Shown here: positions 10,065-18,748 of the stretch, in pieces
How positions within the stretch are numbered: the stretch's first letter is position 1
How the letters are laid out: every line of letters begins with the position of its first letter
From: Robertmurraya massiliosenegalensis JC6
Lineage (GTDB): Bacteria; Bacillota; Bacilli; Bacillales; Cytobacillaceae
DNA length: 64,000 nt
NCBI RefSeq assembly: GCF_000311725.1
Contig: NZ_HE978516.1
Coordinates: 46,837-110,836, forward strand
Reading direction: 5' to 3'
Made by a program: the position numbers and the translations under genes
The notes under the pieces: generated by a model
The model's input: the letters and a program-made list of their open reading frames with translations, nothing else
The model's database searches: none
What the model was told of the DNA's origin: nothing

Positions 10065-10086
10065 TGTTTCCCCTCCATTCAATAGA

Positions 10087-10195
10087 AAAGCGCAAGCGTC
10101 TTGCGCTAAACAATTCTCGAAGTTAAAATATGGACTTAACTTTTTTTAACAAGAAAAGAGCGCGGCGCTACACCGAACGCTCTTCTCTATATTGA
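10087..10195 (-). promoter_or_regulatory. Two intercistronic hairpins between appA and appB
   Basis: Two stem-loops occupy the gap. AGCGCAAG/CTTGCGCT is at 10087-10106 and AAGAGCG/CGCTCTT is at about 10154-10190. Read leftward, the second comes first after the binding-protein gene. Such hairpins in binding-protein operons commonly stabilise the abundant binding-protein mRNA and reduce expression of the permease genes. Confidence 0.6.
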
Positions 10196-10207
10196 TGTAA
10201 AGATCTA

Positions 10208-11977
10208 TTACTCTGTTACATACCAAAGATGTGAATCACCTAAGAAGGAATAAGGTAATACTGTAAATCCTTCTAAGCGACTATTATGTGCCCATAATTT
10301 ATTTTGAGCATATAGGATGACAGCTGGTAAATCTTCACCAAACTTCACTTGCCAATCACTATATACTTGTTGACGATAATCTTGTTCAAATGCCTCTGGT
10401 GGTGTAATCGCATCTGTTAACAACGCATCAGCTTCTGGATTATCCCAACGAGGGTAGTTATAAGGTACATCCGATCTCCAGATTCCGCCTGGGTCTGGGT
10501 CACCAGACGCCAATGACCATCCAAGTAAGAATAGGTCCATACTATTAGGGTTAACATCAAGATCTTCAAAGTACACTGGAGCTTCCTTAGGTTGAGCTAA
10601 TTCTACTTGAATTCCTACTTCTCCTAAGAATTCAGCAATAATTGGCGCTGAACGCTCACGAACTTGGTTTCCTAGTGGATAATGAAGATTTAATACCCAC
10701 TCATTTCCATCTGGATCTTCACGCATACCATCACCATTAGCATCAACATAGCCCGCTTCGTCTAAAAGTGATTTTGCTTTATCAGGATCAAATTCATATT
10801 GTTCTGGGTTTGTATCATCATAAGCCCAGAATTGTGTAGCAATTGGTGAATTCTGTACAGAACCTCTACCGTAAAGTAAACCATCAATAATCGCTTGGCG
10901 ATCAATTGCGTATGCAATTGCTTGACGAACTTTTACTTCTTTTACTTTTGGATTTTCTTTCCATTGAGACTTATCCATAACAGGACCATGGTTAAACATG
11001 AAGCCCATGATTTGGTAACCAAAGTCTGGTTGTTCAATAATTTCAACATTTGGCATAGCATCTACTGTTTCGTAGTCAGCTGCTTGGAATCCATTTGGAT
11101 CAGCAACGAAATCAATTTCACCAGTTTCAAGTAATCCTAGGATTACCGCTTGGTCAACAACTTTCCATACGATACTATCTAAGTAAGGCTCACCTTGCCA
11201 GTAATCAGCAAATTTAGAAAGAACATATTGTTCACCTTGAATCATTTCCGTAAATTGGAATGGACCAGTACCAATAACTTTTCCAGCTTCACGAGATTCT
11301 GGAGCTGCAGGCATATCTGCAATCGGAATATCTGCGAAAATGTGCTCAGGAATAATCGGGAATGCAGCGTCACTTAATGCCATTACATGTGGTTGCTTAA
11401 ATTTAAATGTAACCGTGTGCTCATCAACTGCAACAACACCTTGGAATTCCTCAGTTTCACCAGTACTAAACTCATCGTAACTTAATAGATTTTCTGCAAT
11501 GTAAGTACGAATTCCGCCAGCTTCAATGTAGCCAGGGCTAGCAAGAAGCTTATAAGTGAAAACAACGTCATCAGCTGTAAACGGCTCACCATCATGCCAT
11601 TTTACACCTTCTTCTAATGTGAAGGTTAATTCTGATTGATCGTCATTAAATTCCCATGATTTAGCTAAGCCAGGAATAAATTCTAATTCTTCATTTTGTC
11701 CAACTAGGCCTTCGTATACGAAATCAATAACGTTTGCTTCGTATGCTTCTTCATAGAAAATTGGGTTGAACTGACCAGATGGAGGAGTATCCATTGCCCC
11801 AACAACTGTTCCACCCATTTGTGGACCTTCTGCTGCTGGTTCCTCTGTATCTGGCTCTTTTTCATCACCATCAGTTTCAGTACCTGCATTTTCATTGCTG
11901 CTAGAACAAGCAGCAATGATACCTAGCATGAGAACAAAGCTAAGTAGTAATAACCAACTTCTTTTCTTCAAATTCAT
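10208..11977 (-). CDS. appA: Peptide-binding lipoprotein (AppA/OppA type)
   Basis: Extracytoplasmic substrate-binding protein of solute-binding family 5, 589 residues. The signal peptide ends in a lipobox (IIAAC, lipid-modified Cys24), followed by an acidic Ser/Glu-rich linker to about residue 50. Family segments such as WHDGEPFTADDVVFTYK and KVRQAIAYAIDRQAIIDGLLYG are visible. It should sit on the outer face of the membrane and hand peptides to the AppB/AppC channel. The mature protein is strongly acidic, as is common in salt- or alkali-adapted Bacillaceae. Confidence 0.9.
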   Translation of the reverse strand: MNLKKRSWLLLLSFVLMLGIIAACSSSNENAGTETDGDEKEPDTEEPAAEGPQMGGTVVGAMDTPPSGQFNPIFYEEAYEANVIDFVYEGLVGQNEELEFIPGLAKSWEFNDDQSELTFTLEEGVKWHDGEPFTADDVVFTYKLLASPGYIEAGGIRTYIAENLLSYDEFSTGETEEFQGVVAVDEHTVTFKFKQPHVMALSDAAFPIIPEHIFADIPIADMPAAPESREAGKVIGTGPFQFTEMIQGEQYVLSKFADYWQGEPYLDSIVWKVVDQAVILGLLETGEIDFVADPNGFQAADYETVDAMPNVEIIEQPDFGYQIMGFMFNHGPVMDKSQWKENPKVKEVKVRQAIAYAIDRQAIIDGLLYGRGSVQNSPIATQFWAYDDTNPEQYEFDPDKAKSLLDEAGYVDANGDGMREDPDGNEWVLNLHYPLGNQVRERSAPIIAEFLGEVGIQVELAQPKEAPVYFEDLDVNPNSMDLFLLGWSLASGDPDPGGIWRSDVPYNYPRWDNPEADALLTDAITPPEAFEQDYRQQVYSDWQVKFGEDLPAVILYAQNKLWAHNSRLEGFTVLPYSFLGDSHLWYVTE

Positions 11978-12119
11978 TCACCCCTTTTAAATTTTAAAAG
12001 ACAAACTGACTTGCTCTAAATTCCTAAGGCACACCACCTCCTTATATGTAAGGTTCTTTTTGCAACAGAAAGATTTCAAGATGAACCGACTCTCATCTAT
12101 CAATCTCATAAACCCATTT

Positions 12120-13139
12120 TTAGTTTTGATTATCATATAAGTGGCAAGCTACATAATGTCCTTCACTTACATTTATAAGGTCAGGCCGATCAATTGCACA
12201 GCGTTCGTGAGCTTTCGGACATCTCGTTCTAAATGCACAACCAGATGGAGGATTTGACGGGCTTGGTAAATCCCCTTTTAAAATGATTTTCTCTCGTTTT
12301 GCAAGTACATCTGTTGATGGAACTGCTGATAATAAAGCTTCTGTATAAGGGTGTAACGGTGCTTCATAAAGATTTTTCTTTGGTGCGATTTCTGCAATTC
12401 TCCCTAAATACATAACAGCTACCCGATCACTAATATGCTTTACTACACTTAGATCATGGGCAATAAACAAGTAGGTTAAATTAAATTCATCTTGCAAATC
12501 TGCCATTAAATTTAAAACTTGAGCCTGAATGGATACATCAAGTGCAGATACAGGTTCATCACAAATGATAAATTTGGGATTTAACGCTAATGCTCTCGCA
12601 ATACTGATACGCTGTCTTTGTCCACCTGAAAATTCATGGGGATATTTCAAACGAGCATCAGGTCTTAGACCAACTTTACCAAGTAAATCTATTGCTTTTT
12701 CCTTACGTTCACTCTTACTTAAGGATGTTTGAACTAAAAGAGGTTCCTCTATCAATTCTTGAACATTCATTTTCGGATTGAGGGAAGCAAATGGATCTTG
12801 GAAAACAATTTGCATGTCCTTTCTGAATGGACGTAACTGGCGATTGTTTAAAGTTGTGATATCCTCATTTTCAAAGACAATCTGACCACCAGTAGGATCT
12901 AATAGTCTTAGAATGACACGACCTAAAGTTGATTTCCCTGAACCTGATTCACCTACAACTCCTAATGTTTCTCCTCTAATAATGTTCAGAGAAACATCAT
13001 CAACAGCCTTTACATGCCCGACTGTACGTTTTAGGACTCCTCCTTTAATCGGAAAGTATTTCTTAAGGTTTTTCGCCTCTAATATATAATCGTTTTCTTG
13101 CTCTGTCTTTTTTTGAAGTTCTTTTTCTATTACTGACAC
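12120..13139 (-). CDS. appF: Peptide ABC transporter ATPase (AppF/OppF type)
   Basis: Nucleotide-binding subunit, 339 residues, with Walker [10 protein letters not shown]-loop region [13 protein letters not shown], signature [15 protein letters not shown] and Walker [13 protein letters not shown]. The C-terminal oligopeptide-family extension has cysteines in [15 protein letters not shown]. The start is a GTG at 13139 after a G-rich site. It follows appD by 12 bases. The 142-base gap to appA downstream shows no clear promoter. Confidence 0.9.
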   Translation of the reverse strand: MSVIEKELQKKTEQENDYILEAKNLKKYFPIKGGVLKRTVGHVKAVDDVSLNIIRGETLGVVGESGSGKSTLGRVILRLLDPTGGQIVFENEDITTLNNRQLRPFRKDMQIVFQDPFASLNPKMNVQELIEEPLLVQTSLSKSERKEKAIDLLGKVGLRPDARLKYPHEFSGGQRQRISIARALALNPKFIICDEPVSALDVSIQAQVLNLMADLQDEFNLTYLFIAHDLSVVKHISDRVAVMYLGRIAEIAPKKNLYEAPLHPYTEALLSAVPSTDVLAKREKIILKGDLPSPSNPPSGCAFRTRCPKAHERCAIDRPDLINVSEGHYVACHLYDNQN

Positions 13140-13151
13140 TAGTTAGCCCCC

Positions 13152-14123
13152 TTATTCATACAGATAGCAACGGACATTATGACCCGGCTCAACAGTTACT
13201 AGTTCAGGATTTGAAGCTCGACACTTATCCATTGCATGCGGACAGCGATCAGAGAATCTACAACCAATAGGAAATTCATGTGCTGCAGGAACCATTCCTT
13301 TAATCGCACCAAGCCTATCTGTCTCTTTTTCTAGGCTTGGCAAACTCTCAAGCAACCCGGTTGTATAAGGATGTTTTGGATTTAAGAAAAGGTTTTCCAC
13401 TGTCGTTTGCTCGACGATTTGTCCACCATACATAACCATTACTCGTTCTGCATATTCAGCAACAACACCTAAATCGTGAGTAATTAGAAGCACAGCCATA
13501 TTAAATTTCTTCTTCATCTCATCCATAATATCGAGGATTTGTGCCTGGATTGTTACATCTAAAGCCGTTGTTGGTTCATCAGCAATTAAAAGCTTAGGAT
13601 CGCATGAAATCGCAATGGCGATCATCGCCCTTTGCCTCATTCCACCAGAAAGTTGATGTGGATACTCCTTCATTGTTTCTTCCGCTCTTGGAAACCCTAC
13701 GAGCTTTAATAGTTCAATTGCTTTTCTTTCTGCTTCTGCTTTCGAAATCTTCTTATGTCTAATCAATGTTTCTTTAATTTGATTTCCAATCGTAAAAACG
13801 GGATTTAAAGCCGTCATCGGCTCTTGAAATATCATTCCGATTTCTCGGCCTCTGACTTGAGTCATTTGTTTATCCGAATAAGTAACAAGATCTTTTCCGT
13901 CAAAAAGGATTTTTCCTTCTTCTATCTTTCCTGGCTTTCCAATTAACTTCATAATTGAAAGAGAAGTAATACTTTTGCCACTCCCCGATTCTCCAACGAG
14001 GGCAACAGTCTCACCTGGGTTAACAGAAAACGTAACGCCATCGACCGCTTTCGCTACTTTCTTTCCTTCTAAATAAAAATAAGTCTTTAGTCCTTTAACA
14101 TCCAATAGAGTTTTTTGTGTCAT
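13152..14123 (-). CDS. appD: Peptide ABC transporter ATPase (AppD/OppD type)
   Basis: First gene of the transporter operon and the second ATPase of the heterodimeric motor. It has Walker [10 protein letters not shown]-loop [14 protein letters not shown], signature [14 protein letters not shown] and Walker [13 protein letters not shown]. The oligopeptide-type C-terminal segment includes [15 protein letters not shown], a site that binds a 4Fe-4S cluster in some homologues. ATG 14123 has GAGGTG 6 bases upstream; the upstream in-frame GTG at 14132 overlaps that site. About 323 residues. Confidence 0.9.
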   Translation of the reverse strand: MTQKTLLDVKGLKTYFYLEGKKVAKAVDGVTFSVNPGETVALVGESGSGKSITSLSIMKLIGKPGKIEEGKILFDGKDLVTYSDKQMTQVRGREIGMIFQEPMTALNPVFTIGNQIKETLIRHKKISKAEAERKAIELLKLVGFPRAEETMKEYPHQLSGGMRQRAMIAIAISCDPKLLIADEPTTALDVTIQAQILDIMDEMKKKFNMAVLLITHDLGVVAEYAERVMVMYGGQIVEQTTVENLFLNPKHPYTTGLLESLPSLEKETDRLGAIKGMVPAAHEFPIGCRFSDRCPHAMDKCRASNPELVTVEPGHNVRCYLYE

Positions 14124-14816
14124 TAATTGCACCTCAACTTAATATCTTCTCGGTTATTTAGGATTGGATTGTTTTTGAATAAATCTTCACTGTGTCTATT
14201 GGTGAGAATTAAGTCGAACACAATGATGGGGGTTTCTCATTACCTTCAGACTTTTGTACTAGATTTCCTTTATAGCAGGTAGTCAAAAAGAATAACTGGA
14301 TAATAATGATTAGCAAAAGTATACTATCAGGTTTAAATTTTTGCAATATAGGGAAAAATAAAAGTAATTGTAATTTTCTATTAAATTTCGAAACACGAAG
14401 GAATTTTTATTATTTCAATTTTCGAAATAGATAATTTCTATCTGTTTTATAAAATTTTATTAGTATAGTTAATTTTATTAAGAAATGTTAATTTTCTTAT
14501 AATTTAAATTTACATTTTATTATTTGGGATAATATCTAATTATTTATAGTCACTTCTAATTTGTTTAATCTTAATGATGATTTCAATATTTATACATTTT
14601 TTTAAATAAAGATACATATTATTTTACAATAAACTTTTTTTCAAAGATCCGATTTTCCTTGTCAGATTATCTTACAATTCATATATTTTCTACACATTTC
14701 GCTCCTATGATTATTATTGTATTTTTATTCGTTCCTGACATCCTTTGCATGAACATGAAACAATTGATTCATACTAAACAAAAGAACGAATTAGTTATTG
14801 AAAGGGTTGCTTACAG
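14124..14816. other. AT-rich divergent intergenic region
   Basis: About 690 bases between the leftward peptide transporter and rightward yteA. It is very AT-rich, especially 14330-14640. It must contain promoters for both directions, but I cannot pick one with confidence. A 60-codon open frame at 14659-14841 overlaps the yteA start, lacks a ribosome-binding site and looks spurious. Confidence 0.6.
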
Positions 14817-15587
14817 ATGCTATCAAAGGATCAGCTTTTAAAGTTTAAAACAAAATTGGAAGAGCAAAAGAAAGACTTAGAGAATAGATACGAAGCGAAT
14901 GACCACTTAAATTTAACTGCTGGACATGCTCATGAGTCAGTAGGAGAGCTATCTAGCTACGATAACCATCCAGGAGATGAAGGTACTGAATTATACGAAC
15001 GAGAGAAAGACATCGCCTTAAGTGAGCACTATCGAAATGAAATGAAAAACATTTCGAAGGCGTTGGATGCAATTGAAAATGGTACATATGGTCAATGCGA
15101 GGTTTGCGGAAAGGAAATTGCCTTACAACGACTCGAAGCATTGCCTACGACAACCTATTGTATCGAACATACTCCTGATCAAATTACTTCTCATGAGCGT
15201 CCGATTGAAGAAGGAGTATTAATGCCTCCTTTCGGTAAATTCGATATGGATGAGCAAGATGAAACGGTAGCGTTTGATGCTGAAGACGCATGGCAAGAAG
15301 TGGAGAGCTGGGGAACCTCAGAGACCCCGTCCGATTTTGTGAAAGTAGAAGATCATTATAACGATACGTATATTGAGTCTGAAGAAAACATCGGATATGT
15401 CGAAGATTATGAGAACTTTGTCGGAAATGATATAGAAGGGAAGAATGTCACGGTGTATCCGAACTCACAGCACGAGCGCTACGAGGAAGTTCTTGATGAA
15501 GAAGGAATTATGACCCCCTTTGGAGATTTACCAGCCTATGAACATGAGCCATATGTTGAGGATAGAGAAAAACGGGACAATGACTAA
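14817..15587 (+). CDS. yteA: YteA-family DksA/TraR zinc-finger protein
   Basis: A 256-residue protein of the Bacillus YteA type. A helical N-terminal coiled-coil region is followed by a DksA/TraR-like zinc finger at about residues 96-118 (CEVCGKEIALQRLEAL, then YCIEH). The second half of the finger is CxxH rather than CxxC, so the likely ligands are three cysteines and a histidine. The C-terminal half is acidic and repeats short segments resembling VLMPPFGKF (GIMTPFGDL near the end). The family is linked to sporulation in Bacillus, but its mechanism is not established. Confidence 0.8.
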   Translation: MLSKDQLLKFKTKLEEQKKDLENRYEANDHLNLTAGHAHESVGELSSYDNHPGDEGTELYEREKDIALSEHYRNEMKNISKALDAIENGTYGQCEVCGKEIALQRLEALPTTTYCIEHTPDQITSHERPIEEGVLMPPFGKFDMDEQDETVAFDAEDAWQEVESWGTSETPSDFVKVEDHYNDTYIESEENIGYVEDYENFVGNDIEGKNVTVYPNSQHERYEEVLDEEGIMTPFGDLPAYEHEPYVEDREKRDND

Positions 15588-15603
15588 TTGTCCCGTTTTT
15601 TTA
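15569..15603 (+). terminator. Terminator of yteA
   Basis: Stem AAAACGGGACAAT / ATTGTCCCGTTTT with a 5-base loop, followed by a T-run. It overlaps the last yteA codons and the stop. Confidence 0.92.
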
Positions 15604-15814
15604 TCTCTGTTTTGTTTAGAATATGGTTTTTACCCTTCACTGTTTTCACAATGAGTGTTGTTTTATTCGTAAATGTCCAAAAGCCGACATTTATACCTCC
15701 AACGTGGTTTTGAAGCACATATTATTTTTGCACGGCACTTTTTCGTTTACTTACTAGATTATTTTTATCTATGTTCCTGTTCAAAAACATTACGAAAAGA
15801 GCCTTACACTTAGA

Positions 15815-16066
15815 TCAATAAAGCAGTTCAAACACTTCATTCAATTGCTCCACTCTTTCGGAATCCTCTACTTCTCGGGCATGATCGATTTCATCTGGTA
15901 AAATTTTGTTAAGAAAGTCGATTTGTTCATTTGATAGCTTTCGCACAAACGACTCCTCAGTCGTAAAATCGTGCTCTCTAATAATAGAATAAATTTCCTG
16001 ACAAACATCTGAGCGATCCGTATAATTCGAGAGAACCTCTTTTAAATAACCTAGTGGCTGATTCAC
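15815..16066 (-). CDS. csgA: CsgA-like sporulation protein
   Basis: An 83-residue protein resembling the B. subtilis sigma-G-dependent protein CsgA: LGYLKEVLSNYTDRSDVCQ near the start, EESFVRKLSNEQIDFLNKIL in the middle, and the ending QLNEVFELLY. It is predicted to be helical and acidic. The start is a GTG with AAAGGA about 10 bases upstream. A sigma-G promoter is expected from the family, but I could not identify a convincing one. The identification rests on remembered similarity along the whole length. Confidence 0.75.
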   Translation of the reverse strand: MNQPLGYLKEVLSNYTDRSDVCQEIYSIIREHDFTTEESFVRKLSNEQIDFLNKILPDEIDHAREVEDSERVEQLNEVFELLY

Positions 16067-16349
16067 AACACTTCATTCCTTTCTATATCGGTATTTTCAC
16101 ATTGATAGTGGTTTTTATCAAAACCCTAAAACTAACTTTTACCTACACTGCTATACAGGAAGTTTGCAACGGCACTTTTCGCTCGTCCTTTAAGAGAAGC
16201 TGTCGGCAGTAAATAGCCTTACTAATCTTCAAAAGCTACATGTTTTTTTAAAAAGAAAATAATGTTTGCAAAAAAAGCCTTCTATATAAACTTTCTCTGT
16301 TAGAATGCTCCTTCTTTGTAAAAATCATGTTTTTTTATTACTTATTTGA
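16067..16349. other. Intergenic region upstream of csgA and yceI
   Basis: About 280 bases between the divergent csgA and YceI-family genes. A segment near 16163-16182 (TTTGCAACGGCACTTTTCGC) closely resembles one at about 15727-15746 on the other side of csgA. I see no gene here. Confidence 0.5.
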
Positions 16350-16378
16350 TTGACAATCTGGTATTTGGATTATATAAT
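16350..16378 (+). promoter_or_regulatory. Consensus sigma-A promoter of the YceI gene
   Basis: TTGACA at 16350-16355 and TATAAT at 16373-16378 are separated by exactly 17 bases, a perfect match to the vegetative consensus. Transcription should start near 16385, giving a leader of about 70 bases. Strong constitutive expression is expected. Confidence 0.9.
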
Positions 16379-16456
16379 TCATCTTAAGTTAAAACATCTT
16401 GAATTTGAGATAATTAAATTTGAGACAAATATAGAGGAAAAGGGAGAGATTTACCA

Positions 16457-16990
16457 ATGACAAAAACTAAATGGGCTTTAGACACTGCACACAGCAGCGT
16501 TGACTTTTCAGTAAAACATATGATGTTCGCAAACGTAAAGGGTTCTTTCAATGAATTCGATGCAACAATCGAAGCTGATCCAACTGATTTAACGACTGCA
16601 ACGATTGAATTTACAATTGATACTGCTAGCGTTGATACACGTAACAATGATCGTGATGCACATCTTCGTTCTGCAGACTTTTTTGATGTAGAAAACTTCC
16701 CAAAAATGACGTTCAAAGCTACTTCTATCGCAAAGATAGATGAAGGTGAATATGACGTCACTGGTGATTTAACCATTAAAGATACAACTAAGCCGCAAAC
16801 ATTCACTGTTACTTACGGGGGAACTGGTAAAGATCCTTGGGGCAATGAAAAAGTTGGGTTTGGAGTAGAAGGTAGCATCAACCGTAGTGAATTTGGTCTT
16901 ACTTGGAATGCCGCTTTAGAAACTGGTGGAGTTCTAGTTGGAGATAAGATCAAGATTTCATTAGATCTTCAAGCAGCTAAAGCTGAATAA
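16457..16990 (+). CDS. YceI-family lipid-binding-like protein
   Basis: A 177-residue protein of the YceI family, an extended beta-barrel of the lipocalin type that binds isoprenoid-like ligands in some members. Family signatures are WALDTAHSSVDFSVKHMM at the start, DAHLRSADFFDVENFPKMTF in the middle and GSINRSEFGLTWNAALETGG near the end. There is no signal peptide, so it is probably cytoplasmic, unlike Gram-negative periplasmic members. The ribosome-binding site AGGGAGAG lies upstream. It is a single-gene unit with a perfect promoter and a strong terminator. Confidence 0.9.
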   Translation: MTKTKWALDTAHSSVDFSVKHMMFANVKGSFNEFDATIEADPTDLTTATIEFTIDTASVDTRNNDRDAHLRSADFFDVENFPKMTFKATSIAKIDEGEYDVTGDLTIKDTTKPQTFTVTYGGTGKDPWGNEKVGFGVEGSINRSEFGLTWNAALETGGVLVGDKIKISLDLQAAKAE

Positions 16991-17002
16991 TATAACATCA
17001 CT

Positions 17003-17041
17003 AAAACTGCAGGTCCGATTTGTGACCTGCAGTTTTTATTT
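17003..17041 (+). terminator. Terminator of the YceI gene
   Basis: A 13-bp perfect stem, AAAACTGCAGGTC / GACCTGCAGTTTT, followed by TATTTTT. Confidence 0.93.
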
Positions 17042-17133
17042 TTGACAGAGCTATCGAAAGGAGCCTTGTTTATCGCTAAAAAAAAGTGGTCACAATGATG
17101 AAGAAGTCATAAAAAGAATGAGGTAATATAACG

Positions 17134-18129
17134 ATGCCCCACCATTTTTTTTCGCATTTTATTCGAATGCCTTTCTTTCTTCGGCTATTTTTCATCGCCA
17201 TGTTATTACTTTTTTTCTTTGGCTTATTTGCCTATTTAATCGAACCTGAAACCTTCACAACACTTTTTGATGGAATTTGGTGGGCGATCATTACTGCTTC
17301 AACAGTTGGGTATGGGGATTTTGTTCCAAAAACCATTTTAGGAAAATTGATTGGCATTTTCTTAATTTTGTTAGGTGTTGGATTTGTTTCGTCTTATTTT
17401 GTTACGTTGGCCTCTTCTGCTGTAAAACGGCAAAATGACTATATTGAGGGGAAAATAATGTTTAAAGGGAAAGAGCATACGATTATTATCGGCTGGAACG
17501 AAAGATCAAAAGCCATCATTGAAAAATTTTCACAAGAAGAAAATTACGGATTAATTGTTTTGGTCGATCAAACATTAGAAAGCAACCCTTTTTCTGACTA
17601 TCACATCCATTTTATTAAAGGAAGGGCGACTACCGACCAAGTTCTTATTAAAGCAAATATTTATCATGCAAAAAAAGTACTTATTACAGCCGATCAAAAT
17701 AAAGATGAGCTTCAAGCCGATATGGACACGATCCTAACTTTATTAGCGATTAAAGGCCTAAATTCAACGGTTTACACGGTAGCCGAAATTTTGACAACAG
17801 AACAATCTTCAAACGCATTGCGTGCAGGTGCCGATGAATTAATCCAAACAAACCAAATTACAAGCTCTGTCATGACTAATTGTCTCCATTCTACAGAAAA
17901 GGTCGATGCCCTTATGATCTTGCTCGAACAATTTAATGGTAGTCGTTTTGTCTTCCAATCTTCCACTGATTATATCGGGAAAAATTTCATCGACACGAGT
18001 AAACAATTGCTTGAAGAGGGAGCCCTTTTATTTGGCATTAAAAGAGGGAGAGATACCATCATCAATCCCTCCCATCCCTTCGTTCTAAAAGAACACGATA
18101 TTTTATTAGTGATCTCTGCTTCTTCTTAA
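17134..18129 (+). CDS. yugO: YugO-like potassium channel with TrkA/RCK domain
   Basis: A two-transmembrane potassium channel with a cytoplasmic regulatory domain, 331 residues. The first helix is at about residues 14-37. The pore loop carries the selectivity filter TVGYGD (57-62), followed by the second helix at about 69-93. Residues from about 105 form a TrkA-N/RCK domain, starting EHTIIIGWNERSKAI. In B. subtilis YugO mediates potassium release and electrical signalling in biofilms, which suits the exopolysaccharide locus nearby. The gene converges on yugN with only 6 bases between stops. Confidence 0.92.
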   Translation: MPHHFFSHFIRMPFFLRLFFIAMLLLFFFGLFAYLIEPETFTTLFDGIWWAIITASTVGYGDFVPKTILGKLIGIFLILLGVGFVSSYFVTLASSAVKRQNDYIEGKIMFKGKEHTIIIGWNERSKAIIEKFSQEENYGLIVLVDQTLESNPFSDYHIHFIKGRATTDQVLIKANIYHAKKVLITADQNKDELQADMDTILTLLAIKGLNSTVYTVAEILTTEQSSNALRAGADELIQTNQITSSVMTNCLHSTEKVDALMILLEQFNGSRFVFQSSTDYIGKNFIDTSKQLLEEGALLFGIKRGRDTIINPSHPFVLKEHDILLVISASS

Positions 18130-18135
18130 TTGATT

Positions 18136-18534
18136 TTAGAGGATGCTTTCAAGCTCTGACACAAGTACTCGTCCTGTATTGACGAACGACTCAGGGATAG
18201 GAGCATCCTTATTCTCAGGTGATTGAAACTGATCGAAAGAGGCGGAAAAATTACCTACATCAGCGTCTTCATCTACCCCTCCCTCATATTCATGAGAAAG
18301 TAAAAAAGGTGTTCCTAATTTAACTGTACAAACGGAAGAATCTAATTGTCCTTCAACAACTTGAAATGGTAGCCGTAAAAATTGATAGCCTTCTTGATCA
18401 TCCATCTTATAATCAAAATAACCATGATCGTAATCCCAATTCCCTCCTATCGTATAGCCAATCGGTTTAAGAAGTTGTTCCAGATCGTTTAGCTGATATT
18501 CTCCTCCTTCTATACTTGAAGGTATTTCAATCAT
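18136..18534 (-). CDS. yugN: YugN-like protein
   Basis: A 132-residue acidic protein of the YugN-like family, recognised by length, position next to yugO and pgi, and the segment LLKPIGYTIGGNWDYDHGYFDYKMD. It has no membrane segment and no known catalytic motif; function is unknown. The only ribosome-binding site, AAGGGGGA, lies inside a terminator-like hairpin immediately upstream of the ATG. This suggests that pgi read-through and translation are both controlled there. Confidence 0.8.
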   Translation of the reverse strand: MIEIPSSIEGGEYQLNDLEQLLKPIGYTIGGNWDYDHGYFDYKMDDQEGYQFLRLPFQVVEGQLDSSVCTVKLGTPFLLSHEYEGGVDEDADVGNFSASFDQFQSPENKDAPIPESFVNTGRVLVSELESIL

Positions 18535-18583
18535 AAAAAAATCCCCCTTCGAAACTTTTTCTTAGTTTCTCCAAGGGGGATTT
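18535..18583 (-). terminator. Terminator hairpin that contains the yugN ribosome-binding site
   Basis: On the minus strand an outer 11-bp stem (AAATCCCCCTT / AAGGGGGATTT) encloses an inner stem (GAAACT / AGTTTC). It is followed by a run of seven T, counting the stem end, and then directly by the yugN ATG. The AAGGGGGA arm is the only plausible Shine-Dalgarno sequence for yugN. The structure can end transcription from pgi and also block yugN translation. Confidence 0.85.
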
Positions 18584-18608
18584 CCTTTAATTTGTTAAAT
18601 TTAGCTAA

Positions 18609-18747
18609 TTGAGTTGATTTCACAATGTAAGAAGGTAAATTAAAAAACGAATATTTCGTACACACCATGAAATTCCAATATTGATATTGTCTAGCGTTAC
18701 ATTCGTTCATTTTTTAACTTGAGAATCATGAATATGAAATGGATTCA
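18609..18747. repeat. Dispersed palindromic element, copy A
   Basis: An imperfect palindrome of about 140 bases between pgi and yugN. One arm runs TTTCACAATGTAAGAAGG to TTAAAAAACGAAT. The other arm is roughly its complement (ATTCGTTCATTTTTTAA, ending near GAAATGGATTC). A related element lies at 61048-61172. The two share TTCACAATGTA.GAAGG and TAAAAAACGAA.ATTT in one arm and TTCGTT.TTTTTAACT in the other. Confidence 0.75.
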
Positions 18748-18748
18748 A

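Noticed and set aside
14659-14841. A 60-codon open frame ahead of yteA
   Set aside because: It overlaps the yteA start in another frame, has no ribosome-binding site and lies in AT-rich DNA where chance frames are common.
16414-16806. A 130-codon leftward frame opposite the YceI gene
   Set aside because: It is a shadow of a well-conserved gene that has its own consensus promoter and terminator.
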